Below are positions 26,700-34,039 of a DNA stretch of 64,000 nucleotides, piece after piece. The DNA is from Aquificaceae bacterium (GTDB lineage: Bacteria; Aquificota; Aquificia; Aquificales; Aquificaceae). Both the position numbers and the translations under genes were made by a program. The stretch covers positions 310,001-374,000 of the forward strand of contig JALWVU010000055.1 of the NCBI GenBank assembly GCA_027079305.1, read 5' to 3'. Positions within the stretch are counted from its first letter, which is position 1, and each line of letters begins with the position of its first letter. The notes under the pieces are model-generated. The model was not told the origin of the DNA. It did no database searches and saw only the letters and a program-made list of their open reading frames with translations.

Positions 26700-27311
26700 T
26701 TATCGGATTTGTATGTCTTCCTCGTCCAGAAGTTTTTTAAGATTAAGCTTCACGCCTTTTAAAACTTCTATGTCCCTGTCCCAGTCCGTGGTTATCCAGT
26801 CCTTTCCGTTTTCCGCTATCAGGACCTTCTTGACCTTGGTTATATACCAGATTACCTTACGAACACCCGCATCGAGAAGATCTGTTGTCTTCTCATACAT
26901 GTATTCCTCAAAGCTCGAATACCTGCTCAGATCTGCTTTTGTATCTATCTCTATAACCACAAGGGGAGCCTTCTTCGTGTATCCATCGGCAGGATTTTTC
27001 ATGTCCTCTTTCCTGTAGACAGCTATATCCAGACTCCTGAAGTTTCCAGGAGAGGTGAAGAAGCCGAGCTTTCCACCTAAAATCGCATAGTCTTCACCCA
27101 AGCTGTCCATTAAAAACCTGCCTATCAAAAGAAGTAGTACTGCATGAAGCTCACTACTTCCCATAACCGCCTCCGGCGGAAGCTCCCCCTTCAGAACCCT
27201 CTTGTAATCCCTGTAGTATATAGGTTTACCGTCGACCTTCTCGTAGGTGAGCACTTTAAGAAGTTCCCTTCTCTTCTGGGGAGAAAGCTTTTCCTTAACC
27301 GCCATAACCAT
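26700..27311 (-). CDS. Uma2 family nuclease-like protein, copy D
   Basis: 203 residues, ATG 27311 with AGGA eight bases upstream (second ATG at 27305). Core GKPIYYRDYKRVLKGELPPE, MGSSELH, Asp95 (SLDIAVY), Glu121/Asp123/Lys125 (VVIEIDTK), KTTDLLDAGVRKVIWYI. First Uma2 copy after icd, three bases past its stop, so transcribed from the icd promoter unless an internal one exists. Confidence 0.85.
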   Translation of the reverse strand: MVMAVKEKLSPQKRRELLKVLTYEKVDGKPIYYRDYKRVLKGELPPEAVMGSSELHAVLLLLIGRFLMDSLGEDYAILGGKLGFFTSPGNFRSLDIAVYRKEDMKNPADGYTKKAPLVVIEIDTKADLSRYSSFEEYMYEKTTDLLDAGVRKVIWYITKVKKVLIAENGKDWITTDWDRDIEVLKGVKLNLKKLLDEEDIQIR

Positions 27312-27314
27312 AAT

Positions 27315-28592
27315 TTAGATCCTGTTTACGATCTCCTGGGCGTATTCCATCGTGGAGAGGGACTTAGCCTCTATACCTATCCTCTGGAAGCCTGATGCTA
27401 TGTCGGGGGTTCCCACCCTGTCCTCGAAGGTCCTTTTAACCGCGGAGTATATCCTCTCCGCAGCCTCCTTCCAGCCCAAGTATTCAAGCATCATCGCTCC
27501 CGAAAGCGTTATCGAGAGGGGGTTGGCTATCCCCTTTCCCGCTATGTCCCAGGCGGTCCCGTGAGTGCTTTCAAAGAGGGCGTATCCGTCCCCTATGTTC
27601 CCGCTGGGAACGAAGCCCGGACCGCCTATCAGAGCGGCGGCAAGGTCGGAAACGTAGTCTCCGTTGAGGTTCTGGGCTATTATCACGTCCCAGGCCTCGG
27701 GCCTCAGGACGAGTTGCATAAGCATCTGGTCGGTAATTACCTTAGAGAGCTTGACCTGCCCATCTCCAGGTTCCGCTTCTGGGTCCGTTATCACCTTACC
27801 TTCGAACTCGGGTTCCTGGGCCACCTCGAAGGCCCAGTTTATGAAGGCTCCCTCCGTCGCCTTCATTATGTTCCCCTTGCCTATAACCGCCACATTCTTC
27901 CTTCCTGTCTCGAGGGCGTATCTGAGGGCCTTTCTGACGTGCCTCTTGGTCTTGAACTCGCTCATGGGCTTCACGGTTATTCCCACGTCCTCGGGAAAGC
28001 CTTCCTCTTTTGCCCCCATCTCTTTTATCAGAAACTCCCTCGCCTTCTTGGCCTCTTCGGTTCCGGAGAAAAATTCCACCCCCGCGTAGACGTCGTCGGT
28101 GTTCTCCCTGAAGACGACCACGTCCACCCTTTGTGGGTCAGGTATGGGAGTAGGCTGTCCCATCCAGTAGACGGGACGGACCGCGGAGTAAAAGTCGAAG
28201 GCCCTTCTCAGGGCGGAGTTTATGGAACGAACACCCTTACCGACGGGAGTCCCGAGAGGTCCCTTTATACCAACTATGGCCTCTTTCAGAAAGTCCAGCG
28301 TCTCCTGAGGAAGCCTCTCTCCCGTCTTCTCCTCCGCCTTATCCCCCGCGAGGAGCTCCACCCAGATTATTCTTCTGGAGGATCCGTAGGCCTTCTCAAC
28401 CGCAGCGTTGACCACCTTTATCATGGCGGGGGTTATCTCAGGACCTATCCCGTCCCCCTCTATGAAGGGGATTATGGGCTTATCGGGAACGCTCACGGTT
28501 TTGTCCGGGTTCAGCTTTATGAACTCCCCTTCCGTGGGTGTTTTAACTCCTCCGTCCCACGGATATACGTTCTCCTCCTTTATTACCTGCAT
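27315..28592 (-). CDS. icd: Isocitrate dehydrogenase / oxalosuccinate reductase
   Basis: 425 residues from ATG 28592, which follows GGAGGAGG; the frame extends to 28649 but the extra residues are non-homologous and lie over the promoter. Motifs: FIEGDGIGPEITPAM, IKGPLGTPVGKGVRSINSAL (substrate Ser/Asn loop), PVYWMGQPTPIPDP, VVFRENTDDVYAGVEF, NLNGDYVSDLAAALIGG and ESTHGTAWDIAGKGIANP. In Hydrogenobacter the homologue reduces oxalosuccinate made by CfiAB to isocitrate; the cfiBA genes in the same run support that role here. Preceded by a near-consensus promoter and flanked by a divergent IclR gene. Confidence 0.9.
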   Translation of the reverse strand: MQVIKEENVYPWDGGVKTPTEGEFIKLNPDKTVSVPDKPIIPFIEGDGIGPEITPAMIKVVNAAVEKAYGSSRRIIWVELLAGDKAEEKTGERLPQETLDFLKEAIVGIKGPLGTPVGKGVRSINSALRRAFDFYSAVRPVYWMGQPTPIPDPQRVDVVVFRENTDDVYAGVEFFSGTEEAKKAREFLIKEMGAKEEGFPEDVGITVKPMSEFKTKRHVRKALRYALETGRKNVAVIGKGNIMKATEGAFINWAFEVAQEPEFEGKVITDPEAEPGDGQVKLSKVITDQMLMQLVLRPEAWDVIIAQNLNGDYVSDLAAALIGGPGFVPSGNIGDGYALFESTHGTAWDIAGKGIANPLSITLSGAMMLEYLGWKEAAERIYSAVKRTFEDRVGTPDIASGFQRIGIEAKSLSTMEYAQEIVNRI

Positions 28593-28610
28593 ATCCTCCT
28601 CCTGAAAAAA

Positions 28611-28691
28611 AGTGTTAAAAATTTTATGTAAGCCTCCGAAGGGTGTCAAGGATTTTTAAAACACCGTTTGAACTCTGTTAGAGTGTTAAAA
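28611..28691. promoter_or_regulatory. icd promoter and divergent icd/iclR control region
   Basis: On minus, TTGACA (28649-28644), a 17-nt spacer and TAAAAT (28626-28621) form a near-perfect sigma-70 promoter for icd. The ten-mer AGTGTTAAAA occurs at 28611-28620, just past the -10 where a repressor would block the start site, and again at 28682-28691 over the probable -10 of the divergent iclR gene; a related inverted form (TTTTAAAACACC) lies between at 28654-28665. The IclR protein encoded next door is the likely ligand. Confidence 0.65.
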
Positions 28692-28701
28692 TAGACCGCT
28701 G

Positions 28702-29361
28702 ATGAAGGCTTTAGAGAAGGCTTTGGACGTTCTCGACTACCTTATGGAGAAGGGAAGTGCCGGAGTCACCGAGATAAGCAACGAGCTGAATCTCAACAAG
28801 AACAACGTCTTCCGCATACTCGTCACCCTCGAGGAGCACAGGCTCGTGGAGAAGGAGGAGGAGACGGAAAAATACAAGCTCTCAACAGGATGCGTTATCC
28901 TCGGATACGGCTTTATACACAAGCACCCTCTTACAAAGCTCTCTATCCCTGTCCTTAAGAGTCTGAGGTTCAGGCTCGGGGAGAGTATAAACCTCGCCAT
29001 GCTCGATGAAAAACAGCAGTTTGTCATATACGTAGCTTCGGAAGAGACCATAAAGCCTGTGAAGGTGAAAACACGCCTGGGAAGGAGATACAGCATAAAC
29101 GGCCCGGTGTGCTCCGCAAGGGCCATAAAGAGGGCTCTCAAGGGTGAGGCCGGCTTCGTCTTCGACTACGAACTGAGTGAAGAGAAGGGCATATCGGGGG
29201 GAGCCTGTGTGATAAGGGATTACAAAGGTAGGCCCATAGGGGCGGTGGAGGTTATAGCTCCCCTATACAGGATGCCCCTTGTCAAGATAGAGGAGGAGGT
29301 GAAACCTCTTTTAGAGGACGCGGCCCTCGACATATCCCTCAAGCTCGGCTACTGGGATTGA
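28702..29361 (+). CDS. IclR-family transcriptional regulator
   Basis: 219 residues. N-terminal winged helix-turn-helix (KALDVLDYLMEKG, VTEISNELNLNKNNVFRILV, about 5-45) and the IclR ligand-binding domain (LRFRLGESINLAML, GPVCSARAIKRALKG, ISGGACVIRDYKGRPIGAVEV). Short for the family (about 250). Divergent from icd with 109 nt between the starts, and the space carries repeated AGTGTTAAAA sites, so it probably controls the icd-Uma2-cfiBA run. Effector unknown; IclR proteins often sense central-carbon acids. Confidence 0.87.
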   Translation: MKALEKALDVLDYLMEKGSAGVTEISNELNLNKNNVFRILVTLEEHRLVEKEEETEKYKLSTGCVILGYGFIHKHPLTKLSIPVLKSLRFRLGESINLAMLDEKQQFVIYVASEETIKPVKVKTRLGRRYSINGPVCSARAIKRALKGEAGFVFDYELSEEKGISGGACVIRDYKGRPIGAVEVIAPLYRMPLVKIEEEVKPLLEDAALDISLKLGYWD

Positions 29362-30125
29362 AGTCTTCCCAGTCTTTTGGAGAGCTCCTGCGCGGCCTCT
29401 ACGGTTATGTCCTTGAACTTTCCCTTTAGGAGCTCCTCCGGGACCCTGTAGGCGGGGGCAACGAGGCTGATGGTGTAGCTCACCTTCCCTGCGTAATCGA
29501 AGACGGGAGAGGCTATGCTTACCACATCCTCCTCGTATTCGCCCATGTTTAGCGAGTAGCCCCTCTCCCTTATCAGCTCCAGCTCCCTCTTTATCTCCTC
29601 GGGCTTCTTGGTCCTATCCGTATACCTTATCCACTTTACCTTCTTGAAGTAGTCCTCCACCTCCCTCTCATCGAAGTAGGCCAGGTATATCTTTCCCGAG
29701 GCGGAGGCATACATGGGGAGGACCCTTCCGAACCTGGAGAGTATCCCCACCTCCCTCTCCACTTCCTGCTTCTCTATGTAAAGAACCTCGTAGGCTATCC
29801 TCGTGGTCAGGTAGGCGTTCTCTTTAGTCTTTTCGACCACCTCCTTGAGGATGGGCCTTGCGAGATCCCTCACATCCAGGTGCTGGAAGTAGGATCTTCC
29901 CAGCTCGAAGCACCTGACTCCGAGCATGAATTTGCCCGACTCCTCGTGGTAGCTGAGCCACTCTCTGTCCACGAAGGTCTGGAGGATGCGCTCTATCCTC
30001 TCAGGCTTTAGCCCCGTTTCCCTCTGGAGGTCCTCGAGGCTTCTGGGCTCCTTCTCTATGAGGAAAAGGATCCTGAGGGCGAGGTCGACGTTCTGGATTA
30101 TGTAGAAGCTTTTATCTCTGTGCAT
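29349..30125 (-). CDS. Second IclR-family transcriptional regulator
   Basis: 258 residues. Winged HTH (RSLEDLQRETGLKPERIERIL, about 34-54), then the ligand domain (ARPILKEVVEKTKENAYL, LPMYASASGKIYLAYFDERE, GEYEEDVVSIASPVFDYAGK). More typical length and motifs than its neighbour, so not a recent duplicate. Converges on the first IclR gene with a 13-nt overlap. TATAAT on the minus strand at 30144-30139 with a leader of about a dozen bases. Confidence 0.87.
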   Translation of the reverse strand: MHRDKSFYIIQNVDLALRILFLIEKEPRSLEDLQRETGLKPERIERILQTFVDREWLSYHEESGKFMLGVRCFELGRSYFQHLDVRDLARPILKEVVEKTKENAYLTTRIAYEVLYIEKQEVEREVGILSRFGRVLPMYASASGKIYLAYFDEREVEDYFKKVKWIRYTDRTKKPEEIKRELELIRERGYSLNMGEYEEDVVSIASPVFDYAGKVSYTISLVAPAYRVPEELLKGKFKDITVEAAQELSKRLGRLQSQ

Positions 30126-30169
30126 CCTTGAGCTTCATATTATACAATTAGAAGTTCGGAGCCAATTCC

Positions 30170-31465
30170 ATGGACAGGAAGCTCGTAATCTTAGGCGCCC
30201 AGTGGGGGGACGAAGGAAAGGGCAAGATAGTGGACCTCCTCTCGGAGGGCTACGACGTAACCGTCAGGTATCAGGGGGGGAGCAACGCGGGCCACACGGT
30301 TATAGTGAACGGTGAGAAGTTCATACTGCATCTACTTCCCACGGGAATACTCCATCCCCACGTGGTAGGTGTGATAGCCCAGGGGATGGTGGTGGATCTG
30401 GAGGTCCTCGACAGGGAGCTGGAGAACCTGAAATCCAAAGGTATAGACTACGAGGGAAGGCTCCTGATAAGCGACAGGGCGCATCTCGTTATGCCCTACC
30501 ACAAGCTCCTCGACAAGCTCTTCGAGAGGAAGGGGGGGATAGGGACCACCCTGAGAGGAATAGGTCCAGCCTACATGTTCAAGTTTGGGAGGAAGGGGAT
30601 AAGGCTCTCGGATCTGGACGATGAGGGGAGGTTCCGTGCGCTCCTCGAGGAGAACACCGCCTTCGTGAAGGACCTGTGTGAGAAGGTCTTCTGCGAGAGA
30701 TACGACCTGGACGTGGAGGAGACCTTAGAGAGAACCTTAAGGCTCTACGAAAAGTATAAGGCTCTCGTGACTGACGTCTCCCAGTATCTTTTGAGGAGCT
30801 CTGGGAGCATCCTCTTCGAGGGCGCCCAGGGGACCATGCTCGACGTGGACATGGGAACCTACCCCTACGTCACCTCCTCCAACTCCTCAGCTCTCGGGCT
30901 TTCCAACGGGACGGGGCTCTCGCCCAAGTTCTTCTCGGACGCATACCTTCTCGGCGTGGCCAAGGCCTACACCACGCGCGTCGGCGGAGGGCCCTTCCCG
31001 ACGGAGCTGAAGGGAGAAGAGGGGAACAAGCTCAGGGATCTGGGAGGGGAATACGGATCCACCACGGGAAGGCCGAGGAGGTGCGGGTGGTTAGATCTGG
31101 TGGCTCTAAGGTATGCGGTTCAGATAAACAGCTTCGACGGACTCATAATAACTAAGCTGGACGTCCTCGACAGCTTCGAGGAGATAAAGGTCTGCGTGGC
31201 CTACGAGCACGGCGGTGAGAGGATAGAACACTTCCCCGCCTCCCTCAAGATCCTTCAGGAGGTGAGGCCCGTTTACAGAACGCTCAGGGGATGGCTCAGG
31301 AGCACTAAAGGCATAAAGGAGATTAAAGATCTGCCCCCAGAGGCTAAGGATTACATCCGCTTCATAGAGGACTTCGTGGGAGTTCCCGTCATCATGCTCT
31401 CCACGGGACCTAAGAGGGAAGAGTTCGTATGGCTCAGGGATCGGATAAAGGTGAGCTCTTTATAA
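30170..31465 (+). CDS. purA: Adenylosuccinate synthetase
   Basis: Commits IMP to AMP synthesis with GTP and aspartate. 431 residues, full length. N-terminal GAQWGDEGKGKIVDLL (catalytic Asp and P-loop), GGSNAGHTV (catalytic His), the IMP-binding region GTTLRGIGPAYMFK, LFEGAQGTMLDVDMGTYPYV and the aspartate loop TTGRPRRCGWLDLV. The following gene begins inside its last 37 nt in another frame. Confidence 0.97.
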   Translation: MDRKLVILGAQWGDEGKGKIVDLLSEGYDVTVRYQGGSNAGHTVIVNGEKFILHLLPTGILHPHVVGVIAQGMVVDLEVLDRELENLKSKGIDYEGRLLISDRAHLVMPYHKLLDKLFERKGGIGTTLRGIGPAYMFKFGRKGIRLSDLDDEGRFRALLEENTAFVKDLCEKVFCERYDLDVEETLERTLRLYEKYKALVTDVSQYLLRSSGSILFEGAQGTMLDVDMGTYPYVTSSNSSALGLSNGTGLSPKFFSDAYLLGVAKAYTTRVGGGPFPTELKGEEGNKLRDLGGEYGSTTGRPRRCGWLDLVALRYAVQINSFDGLIITKLDVLDSFEEIKVCVAYEHGGERIEHFPASLKILQEVRPVYRTLRGWLRSTKGIKEIKDLPPEAKDYIRFIEDFVGVPVIMLSTGPKREEFVWLRDRIKVSSL

Positions 31466-31854
31466 AGAGAGCCAAGCACTTCAACCTCGCCTTCGTGGTC
31501 TCGATCACGGTTCTGTTCTTGGTGAACCTGGCCCTCTACAGCTTCTTCTCCATGCCCGTGTCCTCCAAGCTCCTACTCTACGTTTACTCCCTCCAGATCC
31601 TCTCCGCCCTAACCGCATACACGGTAGCCTTTCTTGTAAGGAAAAAGATGCTCCCCGTGAGAACCTCAGAAGCTTACTGGAGCTACACCGCAGTTAGGAG
31701 ATACTTCTGGAGCTACGTTCTCCTTTCGGTTCCCTTCGGGATAGGCTTTCTCTTTTACCTTTTTGCGGGGAACCTCTCGAGCCTGCTCCTGGGATACCTG
31801 CTGTCCCTCTGTGGTTTAATAATCTTCAGGCCCAGAAGGGGGGACGTGGTATGA
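31429..31854 (+). CDS. Small four-helix membrane protein, unknown
   Basis: 141 residues with a short polar N-terminus and four hydrophobic helices (about 20-40, 47-67, 90-110, 112-132) ending in RPRRGD. I do not recognise a family. The start overlaps purA by 37 nt; a GAGGG-like sequence precedes it. The stop overlaps the next ATG by 4 nt, so it is coupled to the DUF465 gene. Confidence 0.65.
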   Translation: MAQGSDKGELFIKRAKHFNLAFVVSITVLFLVNLALYSFFSMPVSSKLLLYVYSLQILSALTAYTVAFLVRKKMLPVRTSEAYWSYTAVRRYFWSYVLLSVPFGIGFLFYLFAGNLSSLLLGYLLSLCGLIIFRPRRGDVV

Positions 31855-32075
31855 CGAGAGAGGAAGCCATAAAGAAGCTCTACGAAGAAGATCCTCAGTT
31901 CAGAGAGTGGAAGGACAGGCACGACGAGCTCGACAAGGACATAGCCAAGATGGAAAAGCACCACCCCATGACCCACGATCTCGAGCTCGAGATAGAGAAG
32001 CTCAAGAAAGAGAAGCTCTACTACAAGGACCTTATGGAAAGGAAGATACAGGAGCTTATGAAAGATAGTAAGTAG
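31851..32075 (+). CDS. DUF465 (YdcH-like) coiled-coil protein
   Basis: 74 residues, entirely helical and charged. EDPQFREWKDRHDELDKDIAKM and LEIEKLKKEKLYYKDLMERK give the DUF465 pattern (the family ends in LKKxKLxLKDxI). Function unknown; small cytoplasmic coiled coil. Converges with the QueC-like gene, overlapping it by 20 nt. Confidence 0.8.
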   Translation: MTREEAIKKLYEEDPQFREWKDRHDELDKDIAKMEKHHPMTHDLELEIEKLKKEKLYYKDLMERKIQELMKDSK

Positions 32076-32679
32076 GATCGGGAACTCCCGCCTTCTTAAA
32101 ACCCTCCTTCCTCTCCCTGCACTTGGCGCACATGCCGCAGTGATGTCTTCCCGCAGGCGAGGCGCAGGAGAAGGTGAGGTGGTAGGGGACCTTTCCGTAG
32201 AACTCTTTTATCACCTCCCACTTCTCAAGACCCATGAAGGGAGTTTCCACGCGGAACTCCTCCCTCAGCCCCTCCGATACAAGCTCCTCAACCCTGCTAA
32301 GATACTCTCTATTGTTGTCGGGGAAAGGGTATATGCCGAGACTGCCTATCGCGAGCCTGTTTACACCCCTCCTGCAGGCTACCAGTGCGGAGGAGACTAT
32401 TAAAGTCAGGTTCCTCAGAGGTATCTCGAGACCCTCCTCCCTTGAGGCGTCCGAAGGGCCCAGCCCGGCTCCGAAAGGTATCACACGAACGGGAAGTATC
32501 CTCCCGAACCTCTTCCTGTAAAAACTCCACAGCCTCCCGAGCCACCAGAGTTCTACCCTCTCCCATCCGATACCGGAGCGAACGTAAAGGGGATGCACCA
32601 AAAAGCCTTTGGACAGGTAGTGGTAGGCTAAGGAGGCGCTCTCCACACCGGAACTCATGAGGATAGCTATTTTTTTCAT
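32056..32679 (-). CDS. QueC-like PP-loop ATPase
   Basis: 207 residues from ATG 32679 (ATGA overlap with the SDR stop). PP-loop at residues 8-14 is MSSGVES, where QueC and relatives have SGG-x-DS: the first Gly is Ser and the Asp is Glu. C-terminal zinc site like QueC (SCASPAGRHHCGMCAKCRER, then GFKKAGVPDPTYY, the QueC ending). Likely a 7-cyano-7-deazaguanine synthase or a paralogue using another substrate. The conserved tail argues for QueC; the loop changes argue for caution. Confidence 0.7.
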   Translation of the reverse strand: MKKIAILMSSGVESASLAYHYLSKGFLVHPLYVRSGIGWERVELWWLGRLWSFYRKRFGRILPVRVIPFGAGLGPSDASREEGLEIPLRNLTLIVSSALVACRRGVNRLAIGSLGIYPFPDNNREYLSRVEELVSEGLREEFRVETPFMGLEKWEVIKEFYGKVPYHLTFSCASPAGRHHCGMCAKCRERKEGFKKAGVPDPTYYLS

Positions 32680-33449
32680 CCTATCGACGAGATTCCTGAA
32701 CCGGCTACGTGCCTGCCGCTGTCGAGGTTGATTATCTCTCCCGTTACGCTCTCGGTGCTCAAGAGGAATTCGGTCAGCCGCAGGACATCCTCCATCGAGA
32801 CGGTCCTCTTCAGAGGTGTGTTTCTCAGGATCCTCTCCCACTCCTCCTCGGTCAGATCCTCCGCCTTTAAGGTGGGGCCGAGGGCTATGCAGTTCACGAG
32901 AACGTGTGGGGCAAACTCTTTCGCAAGGACCTTAACGGCGGTGTGAAGCGCACCCTTGGCTACGAAGTAGGCGGAGTAGTTCCTGTAGGGAGTGCACTCC
33001 ACAGCCCAGTCTCCGAAGGCTACTATGCGCCCCTTTATATCTCCCTCGTTCGGAAGCATCCTTCTGTAGGCTTCTTTGGAAAGGATCAGAAAGGCCTGGG
33101 CTATCGGCCTGAAGTGCTCCTGTATGCTCTCTTCGGAGAGGTCCTCTATGGGAGTCCTGAAGTAAGGGGAGGCGAGGTGTATGAGGGCGTCTATCCTTCC
33201 CAGCTCCTCAAAGGTTCTTTCCACCGCATTCAGGCAGAAGTCCTCTCGGGATAGGTCTCCCTTCAGGAGTAGGACCTCGGTCCCCGCCTTCCTTCCGAAC
33301 TCCTCTATCTCTTTGGCCTCCTTTTCCGAGCTTCTGTAGACCACGGACAGGCTGTATCCCTCTTTAGCGAGAGTTTTGGCTATCTCCAGACCTATCCTCT
33401 TTACGCCCGTTATCAGAGCCACCTTCCCGGATCTCGAACCTGAAGACAA
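32676..33449 (-). CDS. Short-chain dehydrogenase/reductase
   Basis: 257 residues from a TTG at 33449 with a GGAGG seven bases upstream; a GTG at 33422 is an alternative. Rossmann motif ITGVKRIGLEIAKTLAKEG, LIHLASPY in place of the usual NNAG, and catalytic YFVAK (Tyr-x3-Lys). VKRIG resembles pteridine reductases and FabG-like enzymes. Its start lies inside the end of the upstream lipoprotein gene (86-nt overlap) and its end overlaps the QueC-like gene by 4 nt; pterin chemistry would suit a queuosine-pathway neighbour but this is inference. Confidence 0.8.
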   Translation of the reverse strand: MSSGSRSGKVALITGVKRIGLEIAKTLAKEGYSLSVVYRSSEKEAKEIEEFGRKAGTEVLLLKGDLSREDFCLNAVERTFEELGRIDALIHLASPYFRTPIEDLSEESIQEHFRPIAQAFLILSKEAYRRMLPNEGDIKGRIVAFGDWAVECTPYRNYSAYFVAKGALHTAVKVLAKEFAPHVLVNCIALGPTLKAEDLTEEEWERILRNTPLKRTVSMEDVLRLTEFLLSTESVTGEIINLDSGRHVAGSGISSIG

Positions 33450-34023
33450 CCTCCTTCCTCCGCTCTCCTATTCTATAGCCCACCCGAAGGCTCACTCTGC
33501 GAGCTTCGTCAGGTATCTTCTGGAAGTATACGAAACCTTTGAGTTTAGCCCCGGGGAGCACCTTACCGGGGATGAAAGCCTTGTTTATTACATCCTCCGT
33601 ATCGCTGTAGTAGGGAGGCCCGCCCGCAAGCCATCCAAGCCCCCATCCGGGAGTTCCGTAGGCAAAGCCTACCGAGATACCGACCGTGGAACCGCCCCTT
33701 ACAGCTTCTGCCACATCCTTAGGTTCTAATGGATTGAACTGGTTTCCCCTGTCGTCTACGAGAGTTATGTCCCTCAGGTCTATCTCCACCACCTCCGAGC
33801 TCTTGTTGCGGACCTCTAAGTAAAGGGGAAGGACGTAATCTGGCAGGTCCGAAGGATAGCCTTCCCAGGCATTTGCTCTGACCTTTATGCTGACAAACTC
33901 ATCCTCATAGATGGAGGTATAGGTTTTGGTGTCCACCTTCACACCGTTTTCCAAAGGAATCAGCTTCTTCTGAGCGCAGGAGAAGGAGAGGATAAAGATC
34001 ACAAGGATCAGAAGATATCCCAT
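33364..34023 (-). CDS. Putative lipoprotein, unknown
   Basis: 219 residues. Lipoprotein signal MGYLLILVIFILSFS-C, then a beta-rich domain with YVLPLYLEVRNKSSEVVEIDL (conserved-strand pattern of DUF4352-like periplasmic domains), a glycine-rich insert (GFAYGTPGWGLGWLAGGPPYY) and PGAKLKGFVYFQKIPDEARR. The last ~28 residues are polar and overlap the SDR start. No family named with confidence. Confidence 0.65.
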   Translation of the reverse strand: MGYLLILVIFILSFSCAQKKLIPLENGVKVDTKTYTSIYEDEFVSIKVRANAWEGYPSDLPDYVLPLYLEVRNKSSEVVEIDLRDITLVDDRGNQFNPLEPKDVAEAVRGGSTVGISVGFAYGTPGWGLGWLAGGPPYYSDTEDVINKAFIPGKVLPGAKLKGFVYFQKIPDEARRVSLRVGYRIGERRKEVVFRFEIREGGSDNGRKEDRSGDSQNSR

Positions 34024-34039
34024 AACATCTTAGTTTAAG

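Noticed and set aside
32680-32841. N-terminal extension of the QueC-like frame
   Set aside because: It overlaps the SDR C-terminus; homology begins at MKKIAIL and the ATGA overlap fits.
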